Source: Rhineura floridana (taxonomy: Eukaryota > Chordata > Lepidosauria > Squamata > Rhineuridae). Taken from it: a stretch of 64,000 nucleotides of DNA. Of this stretch, positions 1 through 9,773 are shown piece by piece; positions within the stretch are counted from its first letter, which is position 1; each line of letters opens with the position of its first letter. The position numbers and the translations under genes were made by a program. The notes under the pieces are model-generated. The model searched no databases. It saw only the letters and a list, made by a program, of their open reading frames with translations, and had not been told where the DNA came from. The stretch covers positions 11,343,100-11,407,099 of the forward strand of contig NC_084500.1 in NCBI RefSeq assembly GCF_030035675.1. The letters are read 5' to 3'.

Positions 1-176
1 AGGACCGCAGCTCAGTAGTTAGAGCATCTCCTTTGCATGCGTTCAATCCCTGACATCTCCTGGTAGGGCTGGGAATGTCCCCTGCATCTAACCCTGCCAA
101 GCTGCTGTCAGTCAGTGTAGACAATCCTAAACTAGATGGACCAATGGTCCAACACAGTACAAGACAACTTCCTACT
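1..176 (+). mobile_element. SINE-A, tRNA-derived SINE copy
   Basis: The head has a tRNA-like A box (cagctcagtagttagagc) and B box (gcgttcaatccc). The body follows the family pattern seen about 15 times in this window: ggtagggctggga, then gtcagtgtagacaat, then actagatggaccaatggtc. The copy is diverged and may begin left of the window. SINEs of this type are transcribed by RNA polymerase III and moved by a partner LINE. Confidence 0.75.
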
Positions 177-1025
177 TCGCTGGAGATGCCTCCTGCAGGC
201 AGAGCATTCTGTACAGCCCTTCCTTCTTGGATCGAAACATCTCTCCAAGATCCTGGAGTGGCTGGGGCAGCAAGTGGAGACCCAAGCCTTACAGTGCAGC
301 CACAGCCAGTCCCCACGCCACATTTCAAAGAAGCATCAACATAACCTCCCCCCCCCCTTTCGCTTCTTACCTGCTGCAACCCATCACTCCCAGCTACAGT
401 TCACCAGCTCAGCAAAGACGCGGCGACACTCCCTTCCTCACCAGGAAATGCCCGGCAAGACAGCGCCAACTGTCTGTCTGCCACAGCTGATCAGTATCGC
501 GGCAGCCAAGCTGCATGAGCCCAGCCCAGCCCTCGTCACCACCGCTGCCCTCTTTCCTGCTCACCCACTGCTACCGGGTCAAAAATGAAAACAGCAAATC
601 TAATGCACACCTCATGCTGTTTTCTCTCACACACACAGACACACTCCTCCAGTGGCAATGATGGTGCTGGAGTAATAAGCAAGGTGCTGTTTCACTGGAT
701 TCAAGTCAAGGCATCCTCACCTACCTGGCCAGCAAAAGGTCCAGCGTTCCAGCAGGAGATCCAGTAAGGGCTAGCCTGCCTTTGTTAGGAAGGGAGAATT
801 AATGATCAACCTGCTGTTTAGCAACCAAAAGGGCTGGGACAGCGATAAGGACAATGACATCTTAAGAGAAAGTTGGAACTGAGACATCACACACACACAC
901 ATTATTTCAAAGTATTACTCCCCTTTCATCATAAGGTCCCAGGGCAGGGTAATGCAATTTAAGGTACAGTATTAAAAACAGTTTGAAGAAATAGGGTGGG
1001 TCCCAAAAATATTTATCTTGGGTTC

Positions 1026-1202
1026 AAAGATCAGGAGAGGGAGAGGGAGGGGGAGAGAGAGGGAGGGAGAGAGAGAGGGAGGGAGGGAGGGAGAGGGAGG
1101 GAGAGGGAGGGAGAGGGAGAGGGAGAGGGAGGGAGGGAGGGAGAGGGAGAGGGAGAGGGAGGGAGGGAGGGAGGGAGAGAGAGGGAGGGAGGGAGGGAGG
1201 GG

Positions 1203-1253
<51 letters not shown>

Positions 1254-1310
1254 AGGGAGGGAGGGAGGGGGAGAGAGAGGGGGGGAGGGAGAGGGAGGGA
1301 GGGAGGGAGG
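1026..1310 (+). repeat. Polypurine GA/GGGA simple-sequence tract
   Basis: About 285 bases of almost uninterrupted purine (gagagg, ggga and ga units). The open frames across it encode only Arg/Glu/Gly or Ser/Pro/Leu repeats and are artefacts. Such mirror-symmetric polypurine tracts can form triplex DNA. It abuts a MITE-P copy on its right. Confidence 0.95.
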
Positions 1311-1690
1311 CAGTTCCCTGGGAAAGGGGATGGATTGTTAAACCACTCTGGGAATTGTAGCTCTGTGAGGGGGAATAAGAGTCTCCTATGACCTGAGAGA
1401 CCAGGGTTCAAATCCCCACACAGCCATGAAGCTCACTGGGTGACCTTGGGCCAGTCACTGCCTCTCAGCCTCAGAGGAAGGCAATGATAAACCCCTCTGC
1501 ATACCGCTTACCATGAAAACCCTATTCGTAGGGTCGCCCAGAAGTCGAGATTGACTTAAAGGTAGTCCATACATACATACATAACGCCTCTCCTTAACAA
1601 GCTACACTTCCCAGGATTCTTTGGGGAAAGCCATGACTGTTAAAGTGGCATGAATGCAAGGTGCTTTATAAGCAAGGTGTGGATATGGCT
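1311..1690. mobile_element. MITE-P copy interrupted by a Sauria-type SINE
   Basis: The left part (ttccctgggaaagg to gggaattgtagctctgtgag) and right part (aacaagctacacttcccag to ggcatgaatgcaag) match the arms of the palindromic MITE-P family seen whole at 41878-42190. They are separated by a SINE at about 1385-1585. Confidence 0.65.
1385..1585 (+). mobile_element. Sauria-type SINE, 5' truncated
   Basis: It starts inside the tRNA-like head at the B box (ggttcaaatcc), then has tgaccttgggccagtcact and the BovB-like tail (accctattcgtagggtcgcc, agtcgagattgacttaaagg). It is inserted into MITE-P. A short cata repeat follows the tail. Confidence 0.8.
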
Positions 1691-1691
1691 A

Positions 1692-1786
1692 GTCACCCAG
1701 TGACCTTCACAGGTGAGTGGGGATTTGAACCCTGGTCTCCCCGGTCTTAGTTCAACCCTCTAACCACTACACCATCCCGGCTACAC
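1692..1786 (-). mobile_element. SINE tRNA-like head fragment
   Basis: On the minus strand this reads as the shared Sauria/SINE-B head: agccgggatggtgtagtgg, the B box ggttcaaatcc, then the start of the conserved middle (gtcactgggtgac). The tail is missing, so the subfamily is uncertain. Confidence 0.65.
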
Positions 1787-1929
1787 ATGCTGACAGGGAG
1801 GATGTTCTTTGCCAACAGCCTCGCTGCCTGGGCTCTTCCTCGTTTCCCATGCTCACTGCCTTGGAGCCTTCCTGGTCTGAACCAAAACACCTGCTTCAGG
1901 CCCAACTGGACTGTCACCATCTCTCGGCC

Positions 1930-2022
1930 GAACCTACCTCACAGGGTTGTTGTGAGGATAAAATGGAGAGGGAAGAACCACCTTAGAGCTCCTTAGAGGA
2001 GGAAAGGTAGGATATAAATGTC
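1930..2022 (+). mobile_element. SINE-B tail fragment
   Basis: It contains acctcacagggttgttgtg, aggataaaatggagagg and the end gaggaaaggtaggatataaa. This is the same 3' half as the longer SINE-B copies at 14930-15106 and 39518-39695. The head is absent. Confidence 0.65.
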
Positions 2023-2049
2023 CTCCTCCTCCACGCTCCAGCAGCCTGA

Positions 2050-2360
2050 CAGACACAGAGAAGCCCTCAAACACCCAAGAAGGGAGTGTTCTCCTTGGGC
2101 ACTGTACAAAATAGCTCCATCATCTTTAAGCACGCTTCCTATCAAGGTAACCGCTCCCTCGGGCCACGCGGCTGTGAATAATTCATTGGCGAGCCGGCTG
2201 AAAGAAGATCATCTAATTAAGAGAGAGGTTGGAAAAGAGCCCATTAATGTATTCTTACAGGCAACCACAAGCGGCAGATGGCAAGCCGCGGCTCTTCCAA
2301 ACCAGGAGGCCTCAGAACACAAAGTATCACATACAGATGAGTTGCAACATCTTCCAGTTC
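2050..2360. other. Single-copy intronic segment, possible conserved noncoding element
   Basis: No repeat family was recognised here. The composition differs from the flanking repeats, and several homeodomain-type ATTA cores cluster around 2185-2250 (aataattcattgg, catctaattaag, cccattaatg). This is only a candidate regulatory element in KSR1 intron 1; conservation cannot be judged without an alignment. Confidence 0.25.
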
Positions 2361-2649
2361 ATGCCAGGGATTTATATAAAAACAGAAGCTTCTCCGTTTG
2401 TTCACTGAAGTATAGGAAAGAGACTTCAAACAACTCCAAATGCCTGAGAACACGCCTGTTTTGTTTTTTTTAAAGGCGTCTATTGTCCACTTTCCCAACC
2501 ACTTTTCAAGAGGGGTTCATCTAGCTGCTTCCTTTCCCTCCCTTCAGTCCCCCCCTTGCCCCCCACCAGACACAATTCTTGGGATTGTGTCCCTAAATGA
2601 CAAGAAAAAGGGAGATATTGGAAGTACCAAGGAAGACTCAACTTAGATT

Positions 2650-2960
2650 TCACACCAAACCATGCCTTGCACCAGCCCTAGTCTGGAACTCCAACCATGG
2701 GTTGCTCTTCCAACAGTACAGCAGGCAAACCATGGTTTAAGCTGCATGCATGATTTCATTTTCCATCATCTCATAATGCATTTCACTCCTTTCTCCATGG
2801 CACACAAGCAGCCTCTTAAGGTGAAGAAATTGCCATAACTCCAGTTGGTCAGTTTAGAAAATTGCACCAATTAAATGCTTAGCACAAACCAGTATTTGCT
2901 AAAAATGCAAACCTAGGTTTGCACATTCAGATTTGTTAGCTGTATCACAAAACATAGTTT
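2650..2960. repeat. Possible old MITE with repeated aaaccatggttt motifs
   Basis: Short inverted motifs recur: ccaaaccatg, aaccatgggttg, caaaccatggttt, aaacctaggtttg. This suggests a decayed palindromic element. No clear ends or target duplication were seen. Confidence 0.3.
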
Positions 2961-3474
2961 ACCCATTTTTAATGTTTTTATGTTATCACTAAACATCCAT
3001 AATGATAGCTTGAGTGGGAAGTCTAAATTGAGTCTAACTCAAGACAGTGGCCTCGAAGATGTTGTCTTAGGGAAAATGCCATTTGATTTATTTGGGACCT
3101 TCTTGACCCGCACATTTGCGCACGCAGAAGACGGGGCAGTAACACTTCCTGGATTGTATCAGTTTGGACCGGAGGGGTGTGTGGAACTGCACGACTGAAA
3201 GCATCTCTCTCCCCAAGACTGACCACTTCTAACCTAACCTTTCCCCCGAATGTGCTAGTTCTGTACATCGGCATGCTATTGAACTGTGGAGTGCTTGCCT
3301 TAAGGACAAAGTGGTACAGTCCAGGCATAATTTTACCACCATACCCATTTGTGTGAATTAGGGCTAGCCTTGCTTGCCAAGCTGGAAACAGTCTGGCTGA
3401 ATCTTTCCTGCAGGGCAGCTGTGCCTAGGTATGATCTCTTCTGAACTTAAAGGGTCGAGTAAAAAGCATATATA

Positions 3475-3985
3475 AGAACAACACATGGTTTCTAGATCAG
3501 GCCGGTGGCCCATGTAGTCATAGAATCATAGAATAGTAGAGTTGGAAGGGGCCTATAAGGCCATCAAGTCCAACCCCCTGCTCAATGCAGGAATCCAAAT
3601 CAAAGCATTCCCGACAGATGCCTCTCCAGCTGCCTCTTGAATGCCTTCAGTGTTGGACAGCCCACTACCTCTCTAGGTCATTGGTTCCGTTGTCGTGTGG
3701 CTCTAACAGTTAGGAAGTTTTTCCTGATGTCCAGTCAAAATCTGGCTTCCTGCAACTTGAGCCCATTATTCCGTGTCCTGCACTCCGGGACGATTGAGAA
3801 GAGATCCTGGCCCTCCTCTATGTGACAACCTTTCATGTCCAGCATCCTGTTCTCGCTGTGGCCAGCCAGAGGCCCTGACGGGAAGCCCACCAGCAGGACC
3901 TGAGTCCCTGCAAGAGCACTCTCCCCTCCTGTGATTTCCAGCAACTGGTATGCAGAAGCATACTGGTATTCAGAAGTCTCCAACA
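3475..3985 (-). mobile_element. CR1-L3-like LINE 3' end split by a CR1
   Basis: The left piece ends gatcaggccggtggcccatg and the right piece starts cagcatcctgttctcgctg. Together they match the 3' untranslated end of the full-length LINE at 49915-54223. A classical CR1 3' end occupies 3518-3838 between them, so the CR1 is the younger insertion. Confidence 0.75.
3518..3838 (-). mobile_element. CR1 LINE 3' fragment
   Basis: It starts (as the 3' end on the minus strand) with the CR1 tail tcatagaatcatagaatag, then gttggaaggggcc and the region encoding the C-terminus of ORF2 (read on minus: DMKGCHIEEGQDLFSIVPE). It is strongly 5' truncated, as usual for CR1. Confidence 0.9.
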
Positions 3986-4097
3986 GTGGATATATGTAAG
4001 CATACTGCTTACAGCATTTAATCGCCTGGCCCTTTAAGATCAGGAGAGTTCGTGCACGCAGCTGCCACTGACCCCGCCCCACATGGCTATGAAAAGG

Positions 4098-4440
4098 GCA
4101 TAAGATACTCCCTGATGAATCAGACCAAAAGCCCCATAGGCCCCAGCATCCCATTTCTCCACAATGGCTAGACAGACACTGCCAAGAAACCCACCAGCAC
4201 AGCAGAAAAGCAAAAACCTTCCACAAAATCTGGAGTTCTGGGGTAGATTGCCTCTGCACACAGGGGCTCTATTTATAACTATCAAGAACAGAAAAGGAGC
4301 CTTGCTAGAATCATCTAGGTCCATCATCCTGTTTCCACACAATAACCAGCCAGATCCCTCTGGAATGCCCACAATAAGAGTGTAAAGGCAACACTCTCCC
4401 CTATTATTTGGCCCCAGCAACTAGCATTCAGATGATACAC
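4098..4440 (-). mobile_element. Decayed CR1-L3-like LINE tails, two tandem pieces
   Basis: Two diverged runs, about 4098-4205 and 4300-4440, carry the order gatgaatcagacc, cccagcatccc, then caccagcagacc or gcaacactctccc, as in the 3' end of the full-length LINE. They are older than the 3.5 kb copy. Confidence 0.5.
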
Positions 4441-4812
4441 TGCTCCTGAATGGGGAGGTTGCATGTAGTTATCCTGGCTCCCGATCCTCTGTGAATTTTG
4501 CCCACTCCCTCATTTCAAGGCAGCTGAGTCAGGCTATCCTGGCTGCTCAGCTTTAAAGGGCAACACAGGAGAAAGGACACCAGCAGACAAGGTGAATCCT
4601 GGAAAAGCGAAAGGGGCAGCCTTTCCCTATCTCAGGGAGAATCCGACCCGCTCTGAAATTTACACAAGCTCTTGCAACCTTGCTCCACTGCCCTGGTCCC
4701 ACCCCAAGTTAATGTAAATCAAGGCTTCCAGGAATCAGGGCTGTTCCGGGAGGCTCACCAGAATTATTTGGAAGATGCCAGCCTGAAACAGAAAAACAGC
4801 AGTCATGAAAAA

Positions 4813-4815
<3 letters not shown>

Positions 4816-4870
<55 letters not shown>
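4816..4870 (+). repeat. (AG)n microsatellite
   Basis: A run of about 27 perfect AG units preceded by aaaaaagaag. Confidence 0.97.
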
Positions 4871-4872
<2 letters not shown>

Positions 4873-5214
4873 TCCTCCAGGGAGAATTCCTCCCCACTAA
4901 GGTTGCTCCAGAGCTGGTTCAGATTCCAGGGCCGCCCACCTGTCAATCTTATGATGTCATGACAGCATCAGGACGGAGAGGTGGGAGGTCCCACCCACCT
5001 GTCAAAACTGACCCATGGGGTGCAGGCAGGGGTCTGCTTTGCCAGGGAGAGTGCTGGTGAAGCAGGCCCCAGCAGGCGAGCAAAGTACAATCCTGCTGGC
5101 AGAAAGGGGTCTCCCTCACCAGGCAGACCCTACCAGGATTGAACCCCGCCTGTCAGCCGGCATCATCCGGTGACAGCAACAGATGGAAAGTAGGATGTGG
5201 TTTGGGGGGAAATG

Positions 5215-5405
5215 GCCTCGCAGACCAAGTTCAGCCACAGGCCTGAGGTTCCCCACCCTTGGTGTAAAGCAAGGCCGGTGAGGGGCGCAGCCTGTGGAGA
5301 AGGGGTGTGGCTAGGGAGGCATGGCCTGGAGAGAGTCCCAAGGGCCAGAGAGGGAGGCCTAAAGGATCACATTCGGCCCTCCGGCCTAAGGTTCCCCATC
5401 CCTGC
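5215..5405. mobile_element. Short hAT-like MITE, family with ggttccccacccttgg ends
   Basis: The two ends are inverted with respect to each other only in part (gaggttccccacccttgg and taaggttccccatccctg). The centre is GC-rich. Related pieces occur at 13118-13470 and 36545-36600. No clean target duplication was found. Confidence 0.4.
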
Positions 5406-5467
5406 TCTAGTTGAAATGCTGTCTGGTCCAAGTCCGGTTTAAAGAGAATGGACTATAGGAAGGGATG

Positions 5468-5660
5468 AGAGAGCCAGTGTGGTGTAGTGGTTAGAGGGTT
5501 GGACTACGACCTGGGAGACCAGCGTTCAAATCCCTATATAACCATGAAGCTCACTGGGTGACCTTGGGCCAGTCACTGCCTCTCAGCCTCATGAAAACCC
5601 TATTCATAGGGTCGCTATAAGTCGGAATCAACTTGAAGGCAGTACATTTACACTTTTGAG
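5468..5660 (+). mobile_element. Sauria-type SINE, full head and tail
   Basis: It starts gagagccagtgtggtgtag with the B box gcgttcaaatcc, then the conserved tgaccttgggccagtcact. It has an internal deletion before the BovB-like tail (ctattcatagggtcgctata, agtcggaatcaacttgaagg). Confidence 0.85.
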
Positions 5661-6154
5661 AGAGTCCTCAAAGTTCCCCATCAGATTCCCCCTTTTTTGG
5701 CAACGTGAAAGTGACCATCCAAGTAAAAAAATACTCCTATGTGCAATTGTGTTGGGGAAAAATTCTACCCTATACGAGGCTGCTCACAAGAGGAGCCGAC
5801 AGCCACCATACACATCCCGAGTAGGGCAATATTTCCGGCTCCAGGCCACTTCTCTGATTCTGGTCCTACAAAGATGAGCTACCACCAGCTAGCCTAGTTT
5901 TTTAGCCTCTGCAACATTCCCATTTTCCTTTAAAAAAGACTTCATCATGAATCAGAACAAATACAGAGAAGATACATTCATGAAAGAACACAAGAGAGAG
6001 CAGGAAACATCCAGAAATACATGTCCCCTCCAATTACACATAGAAAACAATTCAGACAGAGCACACTAGTAAAATGTGATGTGCAATATTTGCAGCTTTC
6101 AAAAACCACAAGCAACACATTTCTTGCTCTGGTCGGTGTGCCAACTATCCCACT

Positions 6155-6345
6155 TCTCACATCCTGTTGAGGCTTGACCACAGATTCAGATCAACACAGT
6201 AACTAAAACAAGTTTATTAACATGGGTTATATACAACTCCTTGGTAGGGCTCCTAGTGCAGGTCTGCAGCAGTTATTTTCTCCTAGTCAAAAGGGAAGGA
6301 GCCTGAAAGGTGCAGCCCACAGTTTATTCAGTCTGCACGAGTACA
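6155..6345. repeat. Unidentified dispersed repeat, copy 1
   Basis: Shares an ordered set of motifs with 7480-7630: gattcag, aacaagtttattaac, atgggttatatacaa, tagggctcctag and ggtctgcagcag. Read on the minus strand it places a TATA-like tataa shortly before aataaa, an arrangement found in some LTRs, but no terminal repeat or coding part was found. Family unknown. Confidence 0.4.
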
Positions 6346-6535
6346 ACATGGAAGATTGCATTGTTGTTTGCTACTCACCAGGGTTGTGGATTGGCAACCT
6401 GTACAGGCACATGGAAAAGGCTTGCACTGATGCCATATCCGCACCTGACATGCCATATGATACCACTTTAACACTCATGGCTTCCCCCCTCAAAGCTTCC
6501 TGGGGACTGTAGTTTGTTAAGGGTGCTGAGAGTTG

Positions 6536-6873
6536 ATATGAAAGCACTCTTCAAGTACATGAAAGGTTGTCACATAGAGGAGGGCCGGGATCTCTTCTCA
6601 ATCGTCCCAGAGTGCCAGGACATGGAATAATGGGCTCAAGTTGCAGGAAGGCAGATTTTGACTAGACATCAGGAAAAACTTCCTAACTGTTAGAGCCATA
6701 CGACAATTGAACCAATGACCTAGAGAGGTAGTGGGCTCTCTGACACTGGAAGCATTCAAGAGGCAGCTGCATAGCCATCTGTTGGGAATGCTTTGATTTG
6801 GATTCCTGCATTGAGCAGGGGGTTGGACTTGATGGCCTTATAGGCCCCTTCCAACTTCTAGGATTCTAGGAAT
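6536..6873 (+). mobile_element. CR1 LINE 3' fragment (plus strand)
   Basis: It encodes the ORF2 C-terminal region (aagtacatgaaaggttgtc, gaggagggccgggatctc) and ends gggggttggacttgatgg, then the CR1 tail (ctaggattctagg). Its 3' end meets the 3' end of an inverted CR1. Confidence 0.9.
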
Positions 6874-6938
6874 CATAGAACAGTAGAGTTGAAAGGGGCC
6901 TAAAAGGCCATGGAGTCCAACCCCTGCTCAATACAGAA
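6874..6938 (-). mobile_element. CR1 LINE tail, inverted relative to its neighbour
   Basis: Begins aatcatagaacagtagagtt and ends in ctgctcaatacag. Only about 65 bases of the 3' end are present, abutting the plus-strand CR1 tail to tail. Confidence 0.85.
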
Positions 6939-7479
6939 GACCCCTATTCCCCTCACAGAGCTTCAATTTTCTGAATGGTTTAATAATCAATCCCTCTTCC
7001 CAGGGAACTCTGAGAACTTTAGCTCTGTGGAGGGGTCTGCTAACAGCGCCTTTAACAAACAACAGTTCCCAGGATGCTTTGGAGGAAAGCCATGACTGTT
7101 AAAGTGGTATCATAATCCTTTAAATGTATGGTGCGGATGTAGCCGCAATTTAACCTTTGACAAAAGTTGAGTGAGTTGACAAAGTGGCTGGAGGTCTGTG
7201 GAGACTTATGGAAGTTTTATTAAATTTGTGCAGGGGGGGACACTTTTCAGCAGGGTTTTGAGAAACACTTGCTTTAAGGCAACATGTCGCAAGTAAAGAA
7301 GGGCAAGTGTCATGTGCTTCTGCACGGTGGTTCCCCTCTTGCTTGTAGCAGTGGAGAAAAAGAGGGCAAACCAAACAACCAACGCAGCTGCTTAATCACT
7401 GCAAGTCTGGCAACTTTTTTGGTAAAGGTATGAAAACGTCACGGCTGCACAGGCAACATCCTGCTTTGAATACCTTCTT

Positions 7480-7630
7480 AAGCCTTTACCATTGATTCAG
7501 GTTCCACAAAAGTATAGGTAACAAAACAGGTGTATTAACATGGGTTATATACAGGCTTCCTGGCTGGGTTCCTAGCACAGGCCTGCAACAGAGTCTCTTC
7601 CAGTTAAAGGAAGAGAGCCACCACCACCAA
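7480..7630. repeat. Unidentified dispersed repeat, copy 2
   Basis: Second copy of the 6155-6345 repeat, with aacaggtgtattaac, atgggttatatac, ctgggttcctagcac and ggcctgcaacag in the same order. Family unknown. Confidence 0.4.
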
Positions 7631-7973
7631 TGTGCCCAGGACTTCCAAGGCATCCTTCTGACCAAAGTGCAAAAAGGTTTGTATTGGCTATATTGAGGAT
7701 CTCATATAGGCCTTCATTAAGACCTCCTAATTCACATTAAGGTGGGCTAACCTGTGCCTGGACTGTACCACTTCAGACTGCAAGCGGGTGGCTGAAGACA
7801 AGTAGACATGCCTCCTCACCAAAAAAAACCCACACAAAAATCCATACCTATAGAAATCTGGAGGTCAAGGAGAAGATTTCTAATATAACTTTCTAACTTT
7901 CTCCCCAGCATGTTACTTTCCTATGTGCATACAATTTTTTGTATTTCTACACCGCCATATCATAAAACATATA

Positions 7974-8186
7974 CAGTAGGGCCCTGCTTTCCAGCGTTCC
8001 GCTGATGCGGCGGCTTTCTATCAGGGGAAATTCCCCGTTTTAAAGCTGATTTTGCCGTTTTCCGGCATTTTCGCGGCATTTTCGCGCAACGTGACCCATT
8101 AAAGTCAATTGGTTCCACTTTACGGCAATTTCCGCTTTACGGCGGGGGCCTGGTCCCTAACCCACCGTATAAGCGGGGCCCTACTG
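7974..8186. mobile_element. Short Tc1/mariner-type (Tigger-like) MITE
   Basis: Inverted ends cagtagggccc and gggccctactg are flanked on both sides by TA, the target duplication of the Tc1/mariner superfamily. The 213-base body is unusually CpG-rich (ttttcgcggcattttcgcgc) and carries no coding capacity. The flanks share the motif ccgccatatcataaaa on both sides. Confidence 0.7.
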
Positions 8187-8318
8187 TACCGCCATATCAT
8201 AAAATATCAAAAGGGTGAACAATGTTAAAACATAAAATAACATTTTAAAAAATAAAACAATCAAAAGTAAAAATTAAACAGCTATGAAGGCCTGGATATC
8301 TATATATCCTCCACAGAC

Positions 8319-8390
8319 AACGTGCAGCCTTCCAGATGTTGCTGGACTACAACTCTCATCATCCCTCCCCATCAGCCATGCTGGCTGGGT
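8319..8390. mobile_element. MITE-N fragment
   Basis: Has cagatgttgctggactacaa and ctcatcatccc followed by ccatgctggctggg. This is one arm of the palindromic MITE-N family seen more fully at 36752-36890 and 61915-62045. Confidence 0.6.
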
Positions 8391-8396
8391 CTGAGA

Positions 8397-8613
8397 TAGG
8401 GTTGCCAGGCTCTGGGCCTGAGACTGATCCTGTACCTTTAGGAGAAGAGAAAGTCAGCCAAGCACAGGTGTTCTTGCAACCCTGGAATGGGAAAAACCAC
8501 AAGGTGGAATTCTCCCTCCCCCCTGCACAACTTTTAAAGATACAGAAGACCTCTTGGTTGCTGGCCTCCTAAAGATACAGGACCACTCTCAGGCCCTGAA
8601 CCTGGCAACCCTA
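8397..8613. mobile_element. hAT-like MITE (tagggttgccagg ends) with 8-bp target duplication
   Basis: It starts tagggttgccagg and ends cctggcaacccta. The flanking octamers gtctgaga (8389-8396) and ggctgaga (8614-8621) differ at one base, which supports a hAT-type 8-bp duplication. A second, rearranged copy lies at 9774-10025. Confidence 0.65.
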
Positions 8614-8685
8614 GGCTGAGAAGAGCTGGACATTGGCAGGGCCTCACACTGGCTATCCCTGTCCTAGACCGTTCTCTTCACAGCT

Positions 8686-8750
8686 AGACCAGGGGTTGGA
8701 CTTGATGGCCTTATAGGCCTTCCAACTCTACTATTCTATGATTCTATGAC
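8686..8750 (+). mobile_element. CR1 LINE tail
   Basis: Contains gggttggacttgatggcctt, a shortened aggccttccaactc and the typical end attctatgattctatg. Confidence 0.9.
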
Positions 8751-8754
8751 CAAG

Positions 8755-9337
8755 TATTTTTCTTTTTCTTTTTCCTCTGGAACACCCTCCCTCCCAACAA
8801 GAGATTCTCTCCCTCTCGTTTTGCATCCAGGCGTCTCCTTCAGACACATCTCTTGCCCCAGCTTATCCTCACCAACCCGCCATCCCTTTCATTTCCTCTC
8901 ATAACACGCCGTCTCTCTTTATCTCTAGCCTGGAAGCTTCTGGGCAGAGCCTGTGCATGTGTTTTTTTTTAAAAAAAGAACCTACAGTAGCGGTTCGCAA
9001 AGTCTCTTTCCCACGGACCACTTGAAAATTGCTAAAGGTCTTGGCAGACCATTTAATTGATTTTCCTGCCTGTTGTAGCAATTGTAATACACTACGCTAG
9101 ATGCTGTATGATTTTTAATATTACTTCTATTGCTGCTTTTATTTCTTATATATTGTATTTTATTGTATTACTATTTGAATTCTTCTTTTAAAAAAGCTCT
9201 TTTTCATTTTATTGTAACTTTTTATTTTTAAAAAAAAATCAACACTCATCGTGTTGTAATAATCTTATATAAACTGCTTTGTGAGGTCCGTCTGAAAAGC
9301 AGTATACACATGCCTTAAATAATAACTAAATAAATCA
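8755..9337 (+). mobile_element. L2-like LINE 3' fragment, interrupted
   Basis: At about 8770-8850 the plus strand encodes LWNTLPP followed by RRLLQTHLL, the C-terminal signature of L2-type ORF2. The untranslated tail reappears at about 9240-9337 (ataaactgctttgtgaggtc to taaataaatcac). A fragment of another element lies between them (8987 to about 9200). Confidence 0.5.
8987..9200. mobile_element. hAT-like MITE fragment, same family as 60041-60313
   Basis: Shares cggaccacttgaaaattgct, tttcctgcctgttgtagcaa and ctagatgctgtatg with the copy at 60 kb, which has an 8-bp target duplication. The right end is not clear here. Confidence 0.55.
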
Positions 9338-9424
9338 CACTGTATGAGCTCTCACCCGCAGTCTACAGTGGTGCAGTCCAAATACAGGTGGTACAGTCCA
9401 AACACAGGTAGACCATCTAAGCAA

Positions 9425-9535
9425 CATTCACACCATACATTTATTCCATTATTATTTCACTTTAAACAGCCATGGCTTCCCCCAAAGAATCCTGGAAAGT
9501 GTAGTTTGATAACCATGAGCTGTCACAAACATCAG
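9425..9535. mobile_element. MITE-P half copy
   Basis: One arm only: cacaccatacatttattcc, aacagccatggcttccccca, agaatcctggaaagtgtag. Confidence 0.6.
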
Positions 9536-9575
9536 ACCGGCCTGGTGTGTCATTACCGGAACCTGATTGGGCAAT

Positions 9576-9773
9576 GATCTTCTCAATCATCCCAAAGTGC
9601 AGGACCATGGAATAATGGGCTCAAGTTACAGGAAGCCAGATTTCAGGAGAACATCAGGAAAAACATCTTAACTGTTCGAGCGGTATGAGAATGGAACCAA
9701 TGACCTAGGGAGGTGGCGGGCTATCCAAAACTGGAGGCATTCAAGAGGCAGCTGGACAACCACCTGTTGGGTA
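9576..9773 (+). mobile_element. CR1 LINE fragment
   Basis: From gatcttctcaatcatccc to ggacaaccacctgttgggta, the ORF2 C-terminal coding end of CR1. It stops abruptly where the 9774-10025 MITE begins. Confidence 0.8.

Larger units (their letters stand above)
6433..7147. mobile_element. MITE-P copy interrupted by two CR1 tails
   Basis: The left arm (ccatatgataccactttaac, ggggactgtagtttgttaag, ggtgctgagagttg) and the right part (gacccctattcccctcacag to tttaaatgtatggtgcggat) make a complete MITE-P with its palindromic layout. The centre is displaced by a CR1 pair at 6536-6938. Confidence 0.7.

Noticed and set aside
996-1411. Long open frames on both strands across the GA-rich tract
   Set aside because: They encode only Arg/Glu/Gly or Ser/Leu/Pro repeats produced by the simple sequence; no gene signal.
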